From positions 8,124,501 to 8,188,500 of the forward strand of contig NC_063260.1 of the NCBI RefSeq assembly GCF_019578655.1: a stretch of 64,000 bases of DNA, in the 5' to 3' direction. Below, one piece after another: positions 24,576-38,234 of the stretch. A program made the position numbers and the translations under genes. The DNA is from Ricinus communis (lineage: Eukaryota > Streptophyta > Magnoliopsida > Malpighiales > Euphorbiaceae). A model generated the notes under the pieces. The model was not told the DNA's origin, made no database searches, and saw only the letters and a program-made list of their open reading frames with translations. How positions within the stretch are numbered: the first letter of the stretch is position 1; each line of letters starts with the position of its first letter.

Positions 24576-27500
24576 TTTTTTTTTAAAGAAGAATTCAAAT
24601 AATTAATGAGCAAATCTATCATATAATTAAAATTTATAAGAAAAGAGGAAGAAAAAAGAGCTCAAAGTTGTTTCCAAATCTGATTTCGCCCGTGCATGAC
24701 ATTTTCTTTATTAATATGCAAGTATGAAAGTCCGATAACATAATTGAATATAAAATTTTATTCAAATTAAAATATGAATTTATCGCCTGATTAAATATGT
24801 AAATACAAATTATATGATTTTTCATTTAATAAAAACAAATCACTTTTGTTGTGAGAAATACTAATCCAAAACTCTAAATAATTCAAAAGAAATCAACCTA
24901 CATATGGTATTATATCTTGAGAAATCATGTGCCGGACACGTGTTTTAAACATGTCTACAATTGTAATATAACTTTTGTTTTAAAAGAAATTGCAAGATTA
25001 TATCTAACCAAATACAGAAAGAGGAAAGATTCGAAACTTACTGAAGATCAAGAGCACCCACCAATTGATGACTCACAAAACTAACCTAGAATGTACTTAA
25101 GACTTGAAATTATTTTCTTAAGAAAGAAACAAAGAAGGGCCAATAATTGCTTCTAATGGTCCATTGTATATGATTCTAGAATAGTGTTTAATTTTCTAGA
25201 AGAAGATGGATGGAGAGAGCAGAATCATTATTACTTAAATAAGGTATTTATTTAGTATTTTAAAGAAGAAGATGAAGGAGATACTGGTTAACATGTGGAG
25301 AAGTAGTGGAGCCTACATACAATGTTAAGCAATGGTAAAGCACCAAATGGATTGTAATTATAGAGGAATGCTTATAATCACAGCAGCATAAAATGAAATG
25401 TCATTAGCACAGCTAGCAGGCCATCTCTTAAGGGTGCACAAAATTATCATCATTCATATTCATGCATTTTCATTTTCATATTGTTTTTTTGGTCTTTTGG
25501 GTTTTGTTGTGGCTTAACAACCTAAATTATTTGACTGTTTGTAGGCCTATCTTTGCACGTGGTAGGTATTAACTATTAAGAGTACCATAAAAGAGAAAAC
25601 AGGTTCAATAAATAAAAATTGTAATTCATACTAACTCATACCAGAATTAATGCTAACATACATAGCATCTCTCTCTCTCTCTCTCTTTTCCCTCTCTATT
25701 ATTGTTATTGCATATGAAACGATGGATGGTTTTGTAATTATTTCAAATGATTATCTACTTTCATTTTTCTTTTTCTTGCACTTATCCTTGTTCACAATGT
25801 GGTAAACTAGTTTTAAAAATTGCATTCGTAATTAGTTTGTACTGATCATTAATTTAAAAATGAGATTTTTAGAAAAATTTCTGCATTTTTATTTACAGTA
25901 AAAAGTTTGAAATAAAATGTTTTCTTGTATTTTCCTTTTCCTGTATGAGGTTTTTTAATGTGAATGCGCTAAATTTGAATCGAATTAATGAATTAAACAT
26001 TAATTTATTTGACAGTTTTACTAGTGCAAAAAATTCATACTCGAGTATGTTAGTTCATTTTATTGTATCTTACATGTATATGTATAGTATCTTTATAGTT
26101 GATTATATTATTATAAATTTAATAATTTATTAATTAACCGGATACCTAATCAACCAGTCGCACAAATAACTATTTACTAGTTGCATGCTATCTCTCTTTC
26201 TCTCTCTATAAATATATCTATTTACATCGAACTCATCTGATTAACACACATGAAACAATAAAAAAAAAAAAAAAAAAAAACTCGGGTTACATCATTAAAA
26301 AAATGAATCAACACATATGTTAATTTCAATTGCATTATAAAATCAACCCGCGTTTTTGTGCTAGATAGAATTGCTGCTCTGCTCAGGTATGAACTGAACA
26401 ATATTAATGAGCTGCAATACTCAATTTTGGACGGTCAATATATAGGTAAAAGAATTGAAATCATTGAATCTAGTCAATTTTTGAAGTAATTTAATCAAGT
26501 TGAAATTGCAAGCTATCTCAAAAGTTTGTTTAATCAGTGTATCCTAGCTTCAAAACTAAAAGGCCCGATCATATTACATTAGTTGAGCAATGATTATAGC
26601 TAAGCAGTTTTGGTGTTTTTGGTCTTGCTCGCAATCACACTTTTCTTTTATCTTTTTCCTCTATTTATAGCTCTAAACCTTTTCTCTCTATACTTTGGGA
26701 TTCTTTCACATGATTTCGAATTGCGTAGCAATTGACAACTCTATTAGCTAAGAGCAGCCTGCAACTCAAAATCATATTTTTCTCCATTTTAATTAATAAG
26801 AATAAAATATTATTAATGGTAGACATGGAGTAAGATCTAACTCAAACATGAGGAGATTATTGTCCAGAGGATCCTAATGATGAAGAAGATGAAATTTTCT
26901 GCTAAAATAATGTATGATTTGGTCTCATAGATTTTTGTTTCAATTGATGTAATAGAGGAAATAGGACTATTTTGAACTGCAAAGGTTATTGTTTTCTTCT
27001 TCTTTTTCTTTTTAAAGAAAAAAACTTCATTGATAAAATAGTTGAATATTTATGTCATCCTATCGTCAACCAAACTAAATAAAAAAATACTGATTTAATT
27101 AGTAAATTTATTAATATGTCACATGTTGCGGGTTATAATTAGATGTTAGATTAGTACTTAGTTATCAATTAAAAAATATATTATTTTTTTGAATATTTAG
27201 TCGGTGATATTGACAATTATAATTTTATCGATATAATTTTGACTATATAATTAATTAAAAATTATATATAACAAACTAAATTAGTAAAATGATATATAAA
27301 ATTTATAAATTAATGAAAAAAATGCCGATCAATTATCCTTAATTAACGAATATAGTCCAACAAATCCCATCAACTAGGATATTGGAAAATAAGAAAGCTA
27401 GATCTCCATTTCGAATCCAATATCACTTTCTCAAAATAAAATATCTCACAATTAATGACAGTCTAAATTAATTATTATTATTATTTTATTACTACCTATA

Positions 27501-28950
27501 CTGTGAGAGTAAAAAGATAGCATTGGGTGCCTTATTCAAAAGTAGAAAGAATTTGTAAAAGAGATCTCTACTTTTGTTGTAAATTTGGTACAACCAATTC
27601 CCTAAGCTGTCCTTCAAGTTGTGGTGAAAGTAAAGTTTCTATATGACAATCATGAAATCTTGCCGTTTAGCTCAGTTGACAAATCCCTAAAATCTTGGGT
27701 TGGTTAACACTTCGCTCCCTCCATCAAAAGGAAAAAAGAGTACTCTTTTCATCTTCCTTCTAACTTCCAAGAACAGTGAAAATTGAGTTGAGGTTGAGGT
27801 GGATATACAAATTGGATAGAGATTCTTTCATGTTATTATTAACATGATAGATTACGTTTATATAATTTTAATTATTAAATTTATGATTAATGGTTAAGAT
27901 TTTATTACTCGATAAATAATAATTTCATTTTTAAATTTAAATATAAATTCTTAATGTAATTTTAACCGTTCAATTAATATAAAAAATAAATAGTACAAAC
28001 ATGATAAGGTATGTTCTAATTGAATATGAAAGGATCTCAATCTGTATAAATTCAAATAGGCTATATATGTTTTAAAATACCTTTTGAATAAGTTTGGATT
28101 CACAATTTTAAATTTGATTTGCTAGTTGTTGAATTCATTACACAAACGTATCATTTTTAATTATTTGAAACCATTGAATAACATAGAATAAAAACTAAAA
28201 ACCCTATTTGAGTAAGCCGTGGAGAAGGAAACTTTTATTGCCTTTAACCCATCAATCTTTATATTCAATTCTATTTTTTTGGAAATAGTGGAAAAGAAAA
28301 AGGAAATATGGTACATTTATTAAATTTGAATAAATTTTTAAGTCAAAATCGGATTACTTTCTTTTTTTTTTTTTCAAAAAAAGATAAAATTAATAAGCAC
28401 TTGCTAAAGTGCTTTATTGGGCTAAGATTATAAGCACTTGCTAAAGTGCATGTTGGATGGAATCCAAATTGTTCAACTTTTTGAAGGTGAGTTGTGGAGT
28501 CCAATGTGTTCAACACATAAATAGCCAATGAAAATTAATAAATTTCACAAATTATAGAATGGAAAAAAGAGAAAATCAATGTAATAGTTGAAAATCACAC
28601 ACAAATATCAAAATCAAAATCATTTTCTATGAATAATTCGGTTGAATGATTCTAATTATATTTTATTTACAATTAGATAAAAAGAAAAATATAGTTACAC
28701 AATTTGTATGTTAGAAATTACGAGTACAATCAATGCATTTTTGGGCCATACCATTTGAGAACCCAAAAAAGTTAAATGGACTCTAGGGCCTTTTTTAATC
28801 TTTCACTTATAAGGAGGCCCAAATCACTAGTTCATTCCAAAAGGCCACATAGATCCAGGACTCATGGGTCAAATTTTTTATAGTTTTGAATAAAATGCTT
28901 GAAGGTATAAACTCCTTTTGGTTTTCATTAGATACTGATAATTAAGGTAA
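24576..28950. other. Intergenic DNA, no gene recognised
   Basis: No coding region recognised. It contains a (CT)n run at 25669-25686, poly-A near 26262-26280 and a paired hairpin repeat at 28397-28450. A TATA-like CTATTTATAG near 26661 lacks an associated ORF. Confidence 0.5.
28397..28450. repeat. Two tandem copies of a hairpin-forming 16-mer
   Basis: GCACTTGCTAAAGTGC occurs at 28397-28412 and again at 28434-28449, a 37-bp period. Each copy is an inverted repeat (GCACTT with AAGTGC around a four-base loop), and the flanking ATAA is also repeated. Confidence 0.75.
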
Positions 28951-29895
28951 AAGGCAGAAAAAAGTCCAACTATTTAGAATAAGTTAACTAAATATTTCTT
29001 TTTGTCTCAGTTACACCCTAAACCCTTTAAAAATATCCAATTAAACCCAAAATAGCTAACACCATTAATTTTTCTGTTAATATGATGCGTAGCAAAATTT
29101 TGCAACCAATCATAAAAAAACACTCAATACTAATACCTTGTTTATATCTTTACAAAAAATATAAATAAAATTTTAAAATTAATTAAATAAACCAATTGAA
29201 AGATAAAAAAAAAAAGAAAAAAGAAAAACAAGCTACAGCAGAAGAAATCGTGGATATGGAGTTTTGAGAAGATAATGGACATAATCAACAAAATTTAAAA
29301 AGAAGAAACCTATTTGGAGTGGTGATTGATGCAGATCCTATTATCATAACACAGTCACAATCAATAAGATCAAAATCAACAAAACTTATGTTTTCTTTTC
29401 TGTGATGCAATGCGAATGAAGATGCGGACGACACCAACGGCGAACAATGAACGATAATGATTACAAATGGCGAAGCTTGTCGAACGACAACAATAGTGCA
29501 ACTGCAACGAACAATGATGGCAATAATAATGCATGATAATTTTATAAATTTCTTGTTGATATGTGTGATTTGTTTAGATTTGAGAGATATTTGGAGAAGA
29601 TAGGTATTAGGGAGAAAGAGAGAGTGAACTTGAATAGTTTCACTTGATTTTAATTATTTTTATTTGACCTTATTGTCATTAATTTTTTTTTAAATAGTAT
29701 TATTAATACATGCCTCCTTCTATTATCGGTGTAAATTTGAATGGATCCTATTACTAATGAAAATTTTAATAGAGTTGGCAATTTGAATTTAAGTAGATAT
29801 TTTTAAAAAGATTTAAGAGTCTAACTAAAAACAAAAAAAACAAAGAATAGATACTTAATTGACTTTTACTAAATAATGGAAAGAGTTTGTTACAC
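28951..29895. mobile_element. Mutator-like non-autonomous element with long TIRs
   Basis: The left arm (about 28965-29095) reappears inverted in the right arm (about 29745-29880). Outer ends read TATTTAGAATAAGTTAACTAA on the left against TATTTAGTAAAAGTCAATTAAG from the right inverted, followed by the shared TTTAAAAATATC. Long TIRs of 100-150 bp fit MULE/MITE elements. No transposase remains. The centre (about 29300-29530) is noticeably less AT-rich than the arms. Target duplications were not resolved. Confidence 0.5.
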
Positions 29896-32800
29896 CTTTT
29901 GTGGAAAACTGACGGTCTATTTACTTAGAGAAAACTATCTCAATTTTTTTAAAAAATTTCAAATAAAAACAAAAAATAGAATCTGTGTTTATTTATGGTA
30001 TTTTTCTAAAATAAAAATTGAAAGTAATTTTTTATGTTTTCAAAATTATAATTAAACTTTTAAAAATAAATTTAACATATTTTCTATATATATATTTTTT
30101 TAGAATAAGTCGCTTGTTTTCAAATAAAAACAATGAGTTTTTACTTCGTTTATTCCAAATATACATTTAATACTTAAAATATTATCTAAATAAAAATAAA
30201 ATATTTTCTATAAAATAAACATGTTTTATAATTTTTTTTTTCAAAAACTAGAAAAAAAAAAAGGAAAAAAATAAATTCTCAACTCAAACTTCTCTCCCTC
30301 TTAAACACCTGTGACCTGATTCGATCTCCAAGCTAATAGGATCTTGTGTAAATTTTGGGCTCATGCGAATATGGTTTTAAACAAATATAATAACTTAACT
30401 TTAAATATCAGTTGGGTAAATGATGAAATAATGTAAAATAGATAGCTCTCTAGCAATGACTGAACTTAATCTAATTTTAATGGAACAAAAAGAAGCTGTA
30501 AGACCCTTTCTTTTATATTTTCTTTTTTTGAAACTTAAGATATTTAATGGTCAGTTTACATCAGTCAAGATCAAGTCTCTCTCTAAATGATTTTAGGGAC
30601 ATACATCTCATAACAGTCAAATATATTCAGAGAGAATCATTTATTTTCTTTATTTTTCAGTTTTAGGAATTTAATCACTTTGAATGATTCATAGGATTAG
30701 CTTTTAATACAGAAGGAAAACAATTATAATATACAGAGATAGAATATTGTCATAATCTTGCAAACATTCCAGCTCATAAATTAATGCCTTCAGATTCTTC
30801 ATTTAAAAAAAAAAAAAAAAAGCTTAAATACAAAACTTGGTTCGTTTATAATTAATTTAATCAATTCATTCATTGGTATGGCTAGCGAACTCAATTATTT
30901 CATGTGGGTAACATGGTTGCTGTTTCCTTTTACATCTGTCCCACGAAAACCCATCAAAATGCACCGACGTTTTACATGTATTTCATATTTATTTATATAT
31001 TTTCTTTTTTGGGAAAAAAAAAAAAGGAACTAAAAACTGGTCCAATATTCAAGTCATATGGTATGTTTATCCACTCACATTTTTGGTCTATGCTGTCTCA
31101 GTTCTCCACCGCTTCTCTACATTTTATCTTTTCTCTTTATCACCGGAAAGAGAGTCGGAGGGGGCAATGGACGTTGTGTTCTAATTGGCCTTCGAATTAT
31201 CAGGTTCGTAATTTGAGATAAATTAAACAGATTATTAATAATAATATAAATAGTCTACATTGCAATGGAACGATATTTATACTTCACTTAAATTAGCTCA
31301 ACAATTGTGTTATAATTATTTAGTAAATTGGAAACGCATAACTAGTCTAGATTCTAACGACAATACTAAACGAGTTTTATGTTATTTTTAGGATTTTTTT
31401 TAATGAAATATAATTAGTTGTTAGTGGTAGAGATAATGTGAGATTTTTAATGATCACTATAGATTTTATATTTTTTTAAGAATTTATTCTATAGAGAATT
31501 AATCCACAAATTTAAAATTGAAACTTCTATCTTTAAAGCAAGAGCTCTTACCAATTCATAATCTGTTATAAATTTAGGACATCTGAAAAGGGATTATCTA
31601 TTATAAATTTAGGTCATCTGAAAAGGGATTTTGGGGGATCTTGAAATTTTGGGTCTTGATGTTAGGTCAGGACGTCATCATTCAATCCTTGTCTTCTAAT
31701 ACAAATATCTCTTCTAAGACTCGATCTCTTGTTTTAGTCCAAAATCGGTAGTTTGACCTTTCTTTCTTGTTGCTATCCTATCAAAGTATAAACGAAGAAC
31801 AGAATTAAAAGGGTTGAAGCATAAGCAAGTGGGCATTGATTATTCATGTCGCTAAAGATATAATAGGGAAAGAATGATGATGCACTTTGTGATAAAAACT
31901 TTTAAAACCCATGTGCACACACATGCAATACCATCATGAGTACCTTATCGTCCTTTTGTTTTGGTCCTTGGCCGTGCTATTGCACAACCCACATTAACCC
32001 ATTACTTCATATTTACTTCAACATCATACATATAATTTTCATGCAATTAAACTCTTTCCTTTTCTTCTTTCTTTTTTGGCTTCTTTTTAAATGTAATTGG
32101 AGTTTATTGTCTAACCCATTGTTGGTCTCTGTCATTGATGCAAAATAATGGTGCTAGCAGTCAAGTTGGTGGCTGATCTAAGTTTGCTTGGCGGGGGCAT
32201 GTGGGTATATTAACTACTTTCACATGCATCTCTCAATCTATTTACTATTTCACGCAAGATTGAATAGGTCTATTACCTCACTATCTTTATCAGATTTGCT
32301 AATTGGGTTAACTGTATTCATTTCACTTCTTTTTGCTACATAAGGTATTTTGCTTGTTTTCTTAAACAAAGAAAGATATCTTTGCTTGTCAATATTATCA
32401 CAAAATATTTGTCTGGGGATTGGTGTATGTTTCTACTTACATATTAAATTAATAAATAATTGATACATATTTATTAGTTTTAAATAATGAAATATGTGTT
32501 AATTATCAAATATTCACGTGTAAAACACTCATACATACATGTCACTCTTCTATTAATTATAGTGTATACATTAAGTTTATGTAAAAATATATCTACCTAT
32601 AATTAATCGATGCCGCGTGTATTTATTTATTTAAAAAATTAATTAATACACATGGCAAGCTTAAGGGCTCTTCGAAAAAATAGAGGCGATTCTTGTTGTT
32701 TAAAATTTATATATTATGAATTCTTATGTTACCCTTAATGTAAAATACAAAAATTTTGAGAGATTAAAGTATTATAAACTGTCAAAAATGGAATAAATTA

Positions 32801-33968
32801 TAAAAGTAAACTGAGAAATCACTAAACATAGAATTAGTAACAAGTATCCGGGATAAAAAATAATTAATTATGAGACGATAAAAATTAAAGTGATTTTAGG
32901 GTAAATGTCATTGCAGTTTAGACCATTAAAGTTCTTGAAGAAAAGTAAAGATGCTAAGTATTAGATTTATGATTATGACCTGATGAGACATGCACTTATA
33001 ATTAGCTATTAATTCAATGGCTTTGTTTTTTAAGGTAAAATTTCTAATCTATGGTTTTTAAGAATAAAAATAGAATAATACCTACTCCACTATATTAGCT
33101 TTATGAAAAAAAAAAGAAAAAAATATATAAAATAAAATAAAATAAAAATGATAAAGTAAAAAAAATATTTTAGTATTATAAAATATATTAATTTATTTAT
33201 GTGAAATTCATATAAAATTTTTATCTAGTTTATTAGAATTTAATTTAGCTATAACTAATATCATACAAATTTGATTATATAGAAAATTAAATTAATTTTT
33301 ACTTTATTTAAAGGTTATAAATTTTAAATTTATAAATAAATTGTATAAATTTTAACCAAATATTATGTAAGTAATCTCTTATTTTTTTATGAGAATGTTC
33401 ATGAAATATGAGATAAAAACAAATTTCAGTTTCTTACGAAAACCATAACAAACTGTACAACTTCAAGAGATTTGAAAATGCACAAATCAAACATACAGCA
33501 AAATGTATGGCATAAATATGCTGAATTCCCAACACGGGCTCTAAAAAAGTGTTAATTTGAAAGCCAAGTTGTAGATCAGAATAAAGTTCAATAATTTGTA
33601 AATAATTGAAAAATTATTTAATTTTTAATCAAATATTTCCATTTTAAATTGTAGACATTAGAGTTAGAAACCACAAGAAATGGTGGATAAAATACCTGAG
33701 TGAAACAAGGGCATTTATACAACTGAAGCAATAATTAATCCAACCTTTTTACAAAGAGGATAAATAAAATAGAGAAAAATAAAGAAAGATGAGCTTTTGT
33801 ATTTTTGGAAGAAAAAGAAAGAGGAGTTTAAGGAGATTGCTAGGGTTCTCACCAATGAGAGGCATGGTAACAGACCCTCGATCTAAATGGAGAGAAAAAT
33901 ATGTATTAGAGTCAACCGGAAATAAATAATCTATAACATATAGTTTTTATGAACTATGTATGGTGAAT
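29896..33968. other. AT-rich intergenic DNA, no gene recognised
   Basis: No supported gene. The 105-codon plus-strand ORF at 30904-31221 has no recognisable domain and a lysine run from a poly-A tract. A 35-bp tandem duplication lies at 31566-31634. Confidence 0.55.
31566..31634. repeat. 35-bp tandem duplication
   Basis: The unit starting TTATAAATTTAGGACATCTG is repeated once directly with a single visible substitution (GGACATC against GGTCATC). This is a recent local duplication. Confidence 0.8.
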
Positions 33969-34234
33969 TACTTCCTTCAGTTTATATTAATTTTTACTTT
34001 TCAGTAGTTTATTTCAATTAAAAAAGTATTTAACCGGCTTAATTATAGAAAAAATTAGTTAAATTAGACTAAATTACCCTTCTATAGATATTACAAAATT
34101 GATTACATCTATTTCAATACAAAGATAAAATAAACAAAAATTATTATTGCATTAGATATATAAAAGTTTCTTTTGATTTGAAAATGAAGCAATTAGCATG
34201 GAACAGATAAATTTTTTTCTTTAATTTATAGGAG
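33969..34234. mobile_element. Stowaway-like MITE, related to the nested copy at 15.6 kb
   Basis: It begins TACTTCCTTCAGTTTATATT and aligns along its length with 15599-15868 (shared AGTTAAATTAGACTAA, TAGATATTACAAAAT and CATTAGATATATAAAA-type blocks). The right end (AATTTATAGGAGG) is a degenerate inverted match to the left. Non-coding; boundaries approximate. Confidence 0.5.
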
Positions 34235-34891
34235 GCCGAATGGATTGTGGACTACACAACAGAAATAGCAATTCCTTTACATTTACCATAAAGGTGTCAT
34301 CTCACATAGTACAGAGATGGAGACTTGGAGAAAGTATTTTTTACCGTTATGAAAATCTCATTGTATCAAAAAAACAATTACATGTAACAAACAACTCTTA
34401 GTCACTCGCACAAGCTTTCTAAGTTCAAAGGAACAATGACTAATATATTTTTGTCCAATTATATAGTCTAAAGATAAACTTAGATTTATATTGCACAAAA
34501 TATTTATTAAGAATTGAAACATCCTTGATGATAACTTATAAATGTTAGAATTAGGATTTTTAAAATCGTATAACAATTGTCACTCTTCTTAAGGAAATAT
34601 TTTCCCTCTATGTTGTGCAATAGATGATCTGTAAATTTTCGCATAGAATAAAATAGAGCAATTGATTGCACTATGCACTTGTAAGATTAATCCAAAATAG
34701 TATTTCTATTTATTAGAGAGTTGATAGTGAGAAATAATATACTTTTTCTGCAATAAAACAAATGCCAAATTGATCTATATATATGCAGAAGTTAAAACAA
34801 TTAAAAGGTATTTTGAATAAATTTGACTCTTTGAAAGAATATGACTATATGAAATGATCATTAAAAGTTGTATCTTTTTTATAAAAAGGCA

Positions 34892-36741
34892 TCAATTTTT
34901 TTTAAAATATCCAACAAGAAGTCCATAGGAACACAAAGCTCCATTAACCATGTTAATAACAACTTTCTGATCCCTATTAAATATTATCTTCGAAAATCTT
35001 TTCTCCTTAGCTAGTTGCATTGCACCTTGTAGACTGAGATTTTCTACTAATGCCACAATGGTATTCTTTGTACTTATAAACTAAGAAATGAAGGTTGAAT
35101 TGGTGAATTGAAGGAAGGATGTGAAATAAAAATTTTGCTAGTAGAAGATATATGGATGGAAAAGAAAGAGCATAAGAAATTATAGTGTTTCAGGTGTTAA
35201 CTAACCCTATATCCACTTTTCTATCTCCAATTGGGTATTAACTATACTTTCAATATTTTATAAATGAGTTTTCATAAGCTCACTCCAAACTTAGTGTTTT
35301 GGGACTCACACCAAACCTCACAACTTGTGTTTTATGGCTTACACACAACCTTTACGAAAGTTTTACCTAGGTTAACTCTCAAACCCAAATCCAAATATTT
35401 TTGGCTAACTCTCAAACCATATTAGAGCATTCAAGCTCTTACAACAACCAAAGATTGTTAGAATTGATTGCAAGAAAAAAGAGATTGAATGCACAATAAG
35501 CATTCAAGCTTTTGATGGTTATTAATCAACCATTAAAGACTATTTGAGGCAATTATTATACCGTAAAAACCTTAAAGAGCCGTTACTCATATATCCTAAA
35601 AACTTTACCTAGTTTTTATTTTAGGACAGTGCATTAAATGCACTCTCAGAATGTAATTCGTGGTCGCGCTTCTTACATTGCAATCGTGATTCTTGAAAAT
35701 ACCCCAATGACTATATAACGTGGCGCTCAAACATTGGTTGCTTCAAAAGCAACCGTTGGCAAGTTATAATAGTCATAACATTTTACGAAATTCGCGGTTC
35801 CGCCTTCCTTAATTAGGTGTGGTCGTGATTTCTATGCAACCTTTTTGTCTTTGTCTTGAAAGTCTCTATTTATACGGTCGCGCCTTTAGTAGTTGCGATT
35901 CTCAGTCATAAGATCTTAAATCCTTTTATCCATAAACTTGTCAATTTCACGGTTGCACTTTGAATCAAACTTGGATTCTTGTCTTTGATTAATGCTACAA
36001 CAACAACAATACTTAATGAAATATTAGATCAAGACTTCAATTTGTGTGTGATGATCAAAATCAAAGACTTTAGTCTTGTGACAAAGCAACTAGGCTAACA
36101 AGTACAATTTTGAAAGAGACTGGTTTTATAACCTAGCAGTTTATAATCACAGTCTTTAACTACAGCTTCATATGTGCATTTTTTGGATTGCTTATGATAA
36201 GCTCCATTAAAATTACATATAAACCAAAATTGCAATAAAGGACGCCAAACTAGTAAAAGCCTGGACATTACTTCTTAAACATGAAGCTCCTTGATGTAAT
36301 ATGGATTTGCTCAACTTGAATTCATTATGAAATATAACAAAAATTCAATTATGTTGATCAATATTGAAGTCTTCCTCGCCTTCTACAAAGCTCATATGAC
36401 CACCATAATATATGAAGTTGTCTTTTACTTGTCACGGCAAGACTTGAAGCTTTCAAGGAATCATTGCCAATAATCTAGGAATAGCATTCCAATGAGAGTT
36501 TCTATGCGTAAAATCAATATGGACAAAGACAACATATATTTTGCTAAATCATATTCCATTAACATGTGGTCTATTGTTTTAAGGTATCCATACTGCTTGC
36601 ATAACCCATTTTCTTAAGGAAATTGTCTAGCAATGAATGCACTCACAGTCAGCCCATCATTAAAAATCTTTTCATAAGTGATTAAAATATATCTGAAATA
36701 GCTCTACCATTTATAAAAGCATTTTGAGTTTCACTAATTAC
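34892..36741 (-). pseudogene. Decayed non-LTR retrotransposon (LINE): RT, zf-RVT and RNase H remnants
   Basis: On the minus strand three pieces of a plant L1-type polyprotein appear in the correct order. (1) 36741-36682: SETQNAFINGRAISD followed by a stop, the reverse-transcriptase segment usually read as ENQSAFVPGRLISDN. (2) 36670-36461: a zf-RVT-like piece with CKQYG and TIDHMLMEYDLA, with one internal stop and a different frame from piece 1. (3) RNase H: the N-terminal part at about 36262-36113 (NFNGAYHKQSKK, EAVVKDCDYKLLG) and the C-terminal part at 35059-34892 (LQGAMQLAKEKRFSKIIF, VINMVNGA, then a stop). Several hundred residues between RT and zf-RVT are missing. The RNase H part is split by about 1 kb of unrelated sequence (35069-36106). 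Identification rests on motif recognition; the element is clearly dead. Confidence 0.7.
35069..36106. mobile_element. Solo-LTR-like insertion inside the LINE RNase H region
   Basis: This 1038-bp block begins TGTACTT and ends AAGTACA, giving a TG...CA element with a perfect 7-bp terminal inverted repeat (13 of 18 bases when each end is extended from TTGTACTT). It sits exactly where the LINE RNase H reading is interrupted. It is less AT-rich than its surroundings and includes a TATA-like TATTTATACGG near 35866 and several GGTCGCG-type motifs. No gag or pol is present, fitting a solo LTR. A clear 5-bp target duplication is not visible (TTCTT against ATTTT), so age or misplaced ends remain possible. 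Confidence 0.5.
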
Positions 36742-38230
36742 CTGAAAACAATGCATTAAAGTCTTAAGGTTATATATTTTGAGATAATTTTGTAAAATAC
36801 ATAGCATCAACCTATTAAATTCGGCTAAGTCATAGGTTAGATGGGACTATTTTAGGAGTAAAGTGATCAGCTAACTAATATTACAATTTCCTTGTTAGTA
36901 TAATTTAAAAAAATCTTGAATTCACTGCATTGATCTTGAGTGTTTATACTTTGCACTAATTAGTGTGGTTTCAGAGAGATTCTTACCTAGTCTTGATGTA
37001 TATACCACAACTAATAGGATAATGATACATATATAAGTATTTTACACCTTGGTATTGATAATTGACACATACTTCATCATTTAAAACTAATGAATATGTA
37101 TCAATTATTTATCGGTTTAGTATATAAGTAAGAGCATACATCAAGCCTAGGTAATATTTTCCTCAGATTTTAAGTTTTAAACTTACTTTATTGATTCTAA
37201 ACTCTCAATAGGTGGAGCGCAGTACATTCTCAATTGTATACTTCTTCTTTTTAGTATTTTAAAATATAAAAAGAAATAAAAAAATAATTGATTTTAATCA
37301 TATTTAATTATTAAAATTTAAAAAAGAGAATAAGATATTATAATTTTGTAGTTTTTCTATAAAATTCAAAGTTAATTATATCTTAATTTAATATATAAAA
37401 GAATTTCAATTAATAGAGAAAAGCTAAAAATTTGATTGTTTATCATTTTTATACCTATAGTATAATGAAATAATTTAAAATTTAATTAATTTTTCTCTTA
37501 ATAATTAATTTTATAGAACTAAATATAAAATGATAAATATTTTCCTTTTGTCTTTTCTTTTAACTTTCTTTCCTTATTTTTAAAAACACGAACCTACTTA
37601 TTAAAAAGTATCCTATAATGTTGAATTTAATGAAAATTTTAAAATATTATATGGATATGAATTGATGTAAAGTTTGAACATGAAGACTTTGTTGTATTCT
37701 CCTTATTATCTAATCTCTAACGGAGCTGATTGTGGACTCGCATGGCAAGAAAAGGAAATTCAAATGGACAGCTTTTTGGCCCTTTTTATTTGCTGGCACC
37801 CAATGTTGATGTCTGTCTCCCTTTTTCTTTGTTTCTTTCTTCCATTTTTTTCTTCTCACCGCTTCAAAAGTCTGACATATGTATCATAGTTAATAAGAAT
37901 ATTATATACATATTATATATAATAAATATTTTATATTTTAATATTAAATAATTAATATATATTTTATTATTTAAAATTAATAAAAATATACTAAATTATT
38001 ATAATATAAAATATTTAATAAATTAATATAATATAATATTTACTAAAAATATTTAATTATTAAAAATTATTTGTTATAGGATTAGAACATAAATACATAT
38101 AAAATTATAATAGTATTAAGATTGAAATAGATTAATCATTAATCACTAATTAATTCTATTAGAATTAGAAAATTAAATTAATTACATATAGAATTAGAAA
38201 ATGATAAAGTTAGTAATTATTAATTAGTCA
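36742..38230. other. AT-rich intergenic DNA, no gene recognised
   Basis: Downstream of the LINE relic only AT-rich sequence is seen. The overlapping short plus-strand ORFs at 37674-37951 have no recognisable domain. From about 37900 the sequence becomes almost pure A/T and merges into the inverted repeat that follows. Sequences near 38070-38200 are repeated directly near 38510-38690. Confidence 0.5.
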
Positions 38231-38234
38231 TAAA

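Noticed and set aside
30904..31221. 105-codon plus-strand ORF
   Set aside because: No domain, no splice partners, a lysine run from poly-A, and no promoter or poly(A) pattern around it.
37674..37951. Overlapping short ORFs between the LINE relic and the inverted repeat
   Set aside because: No recognisable motif; chance open frames in a slightly GC-richer patch.
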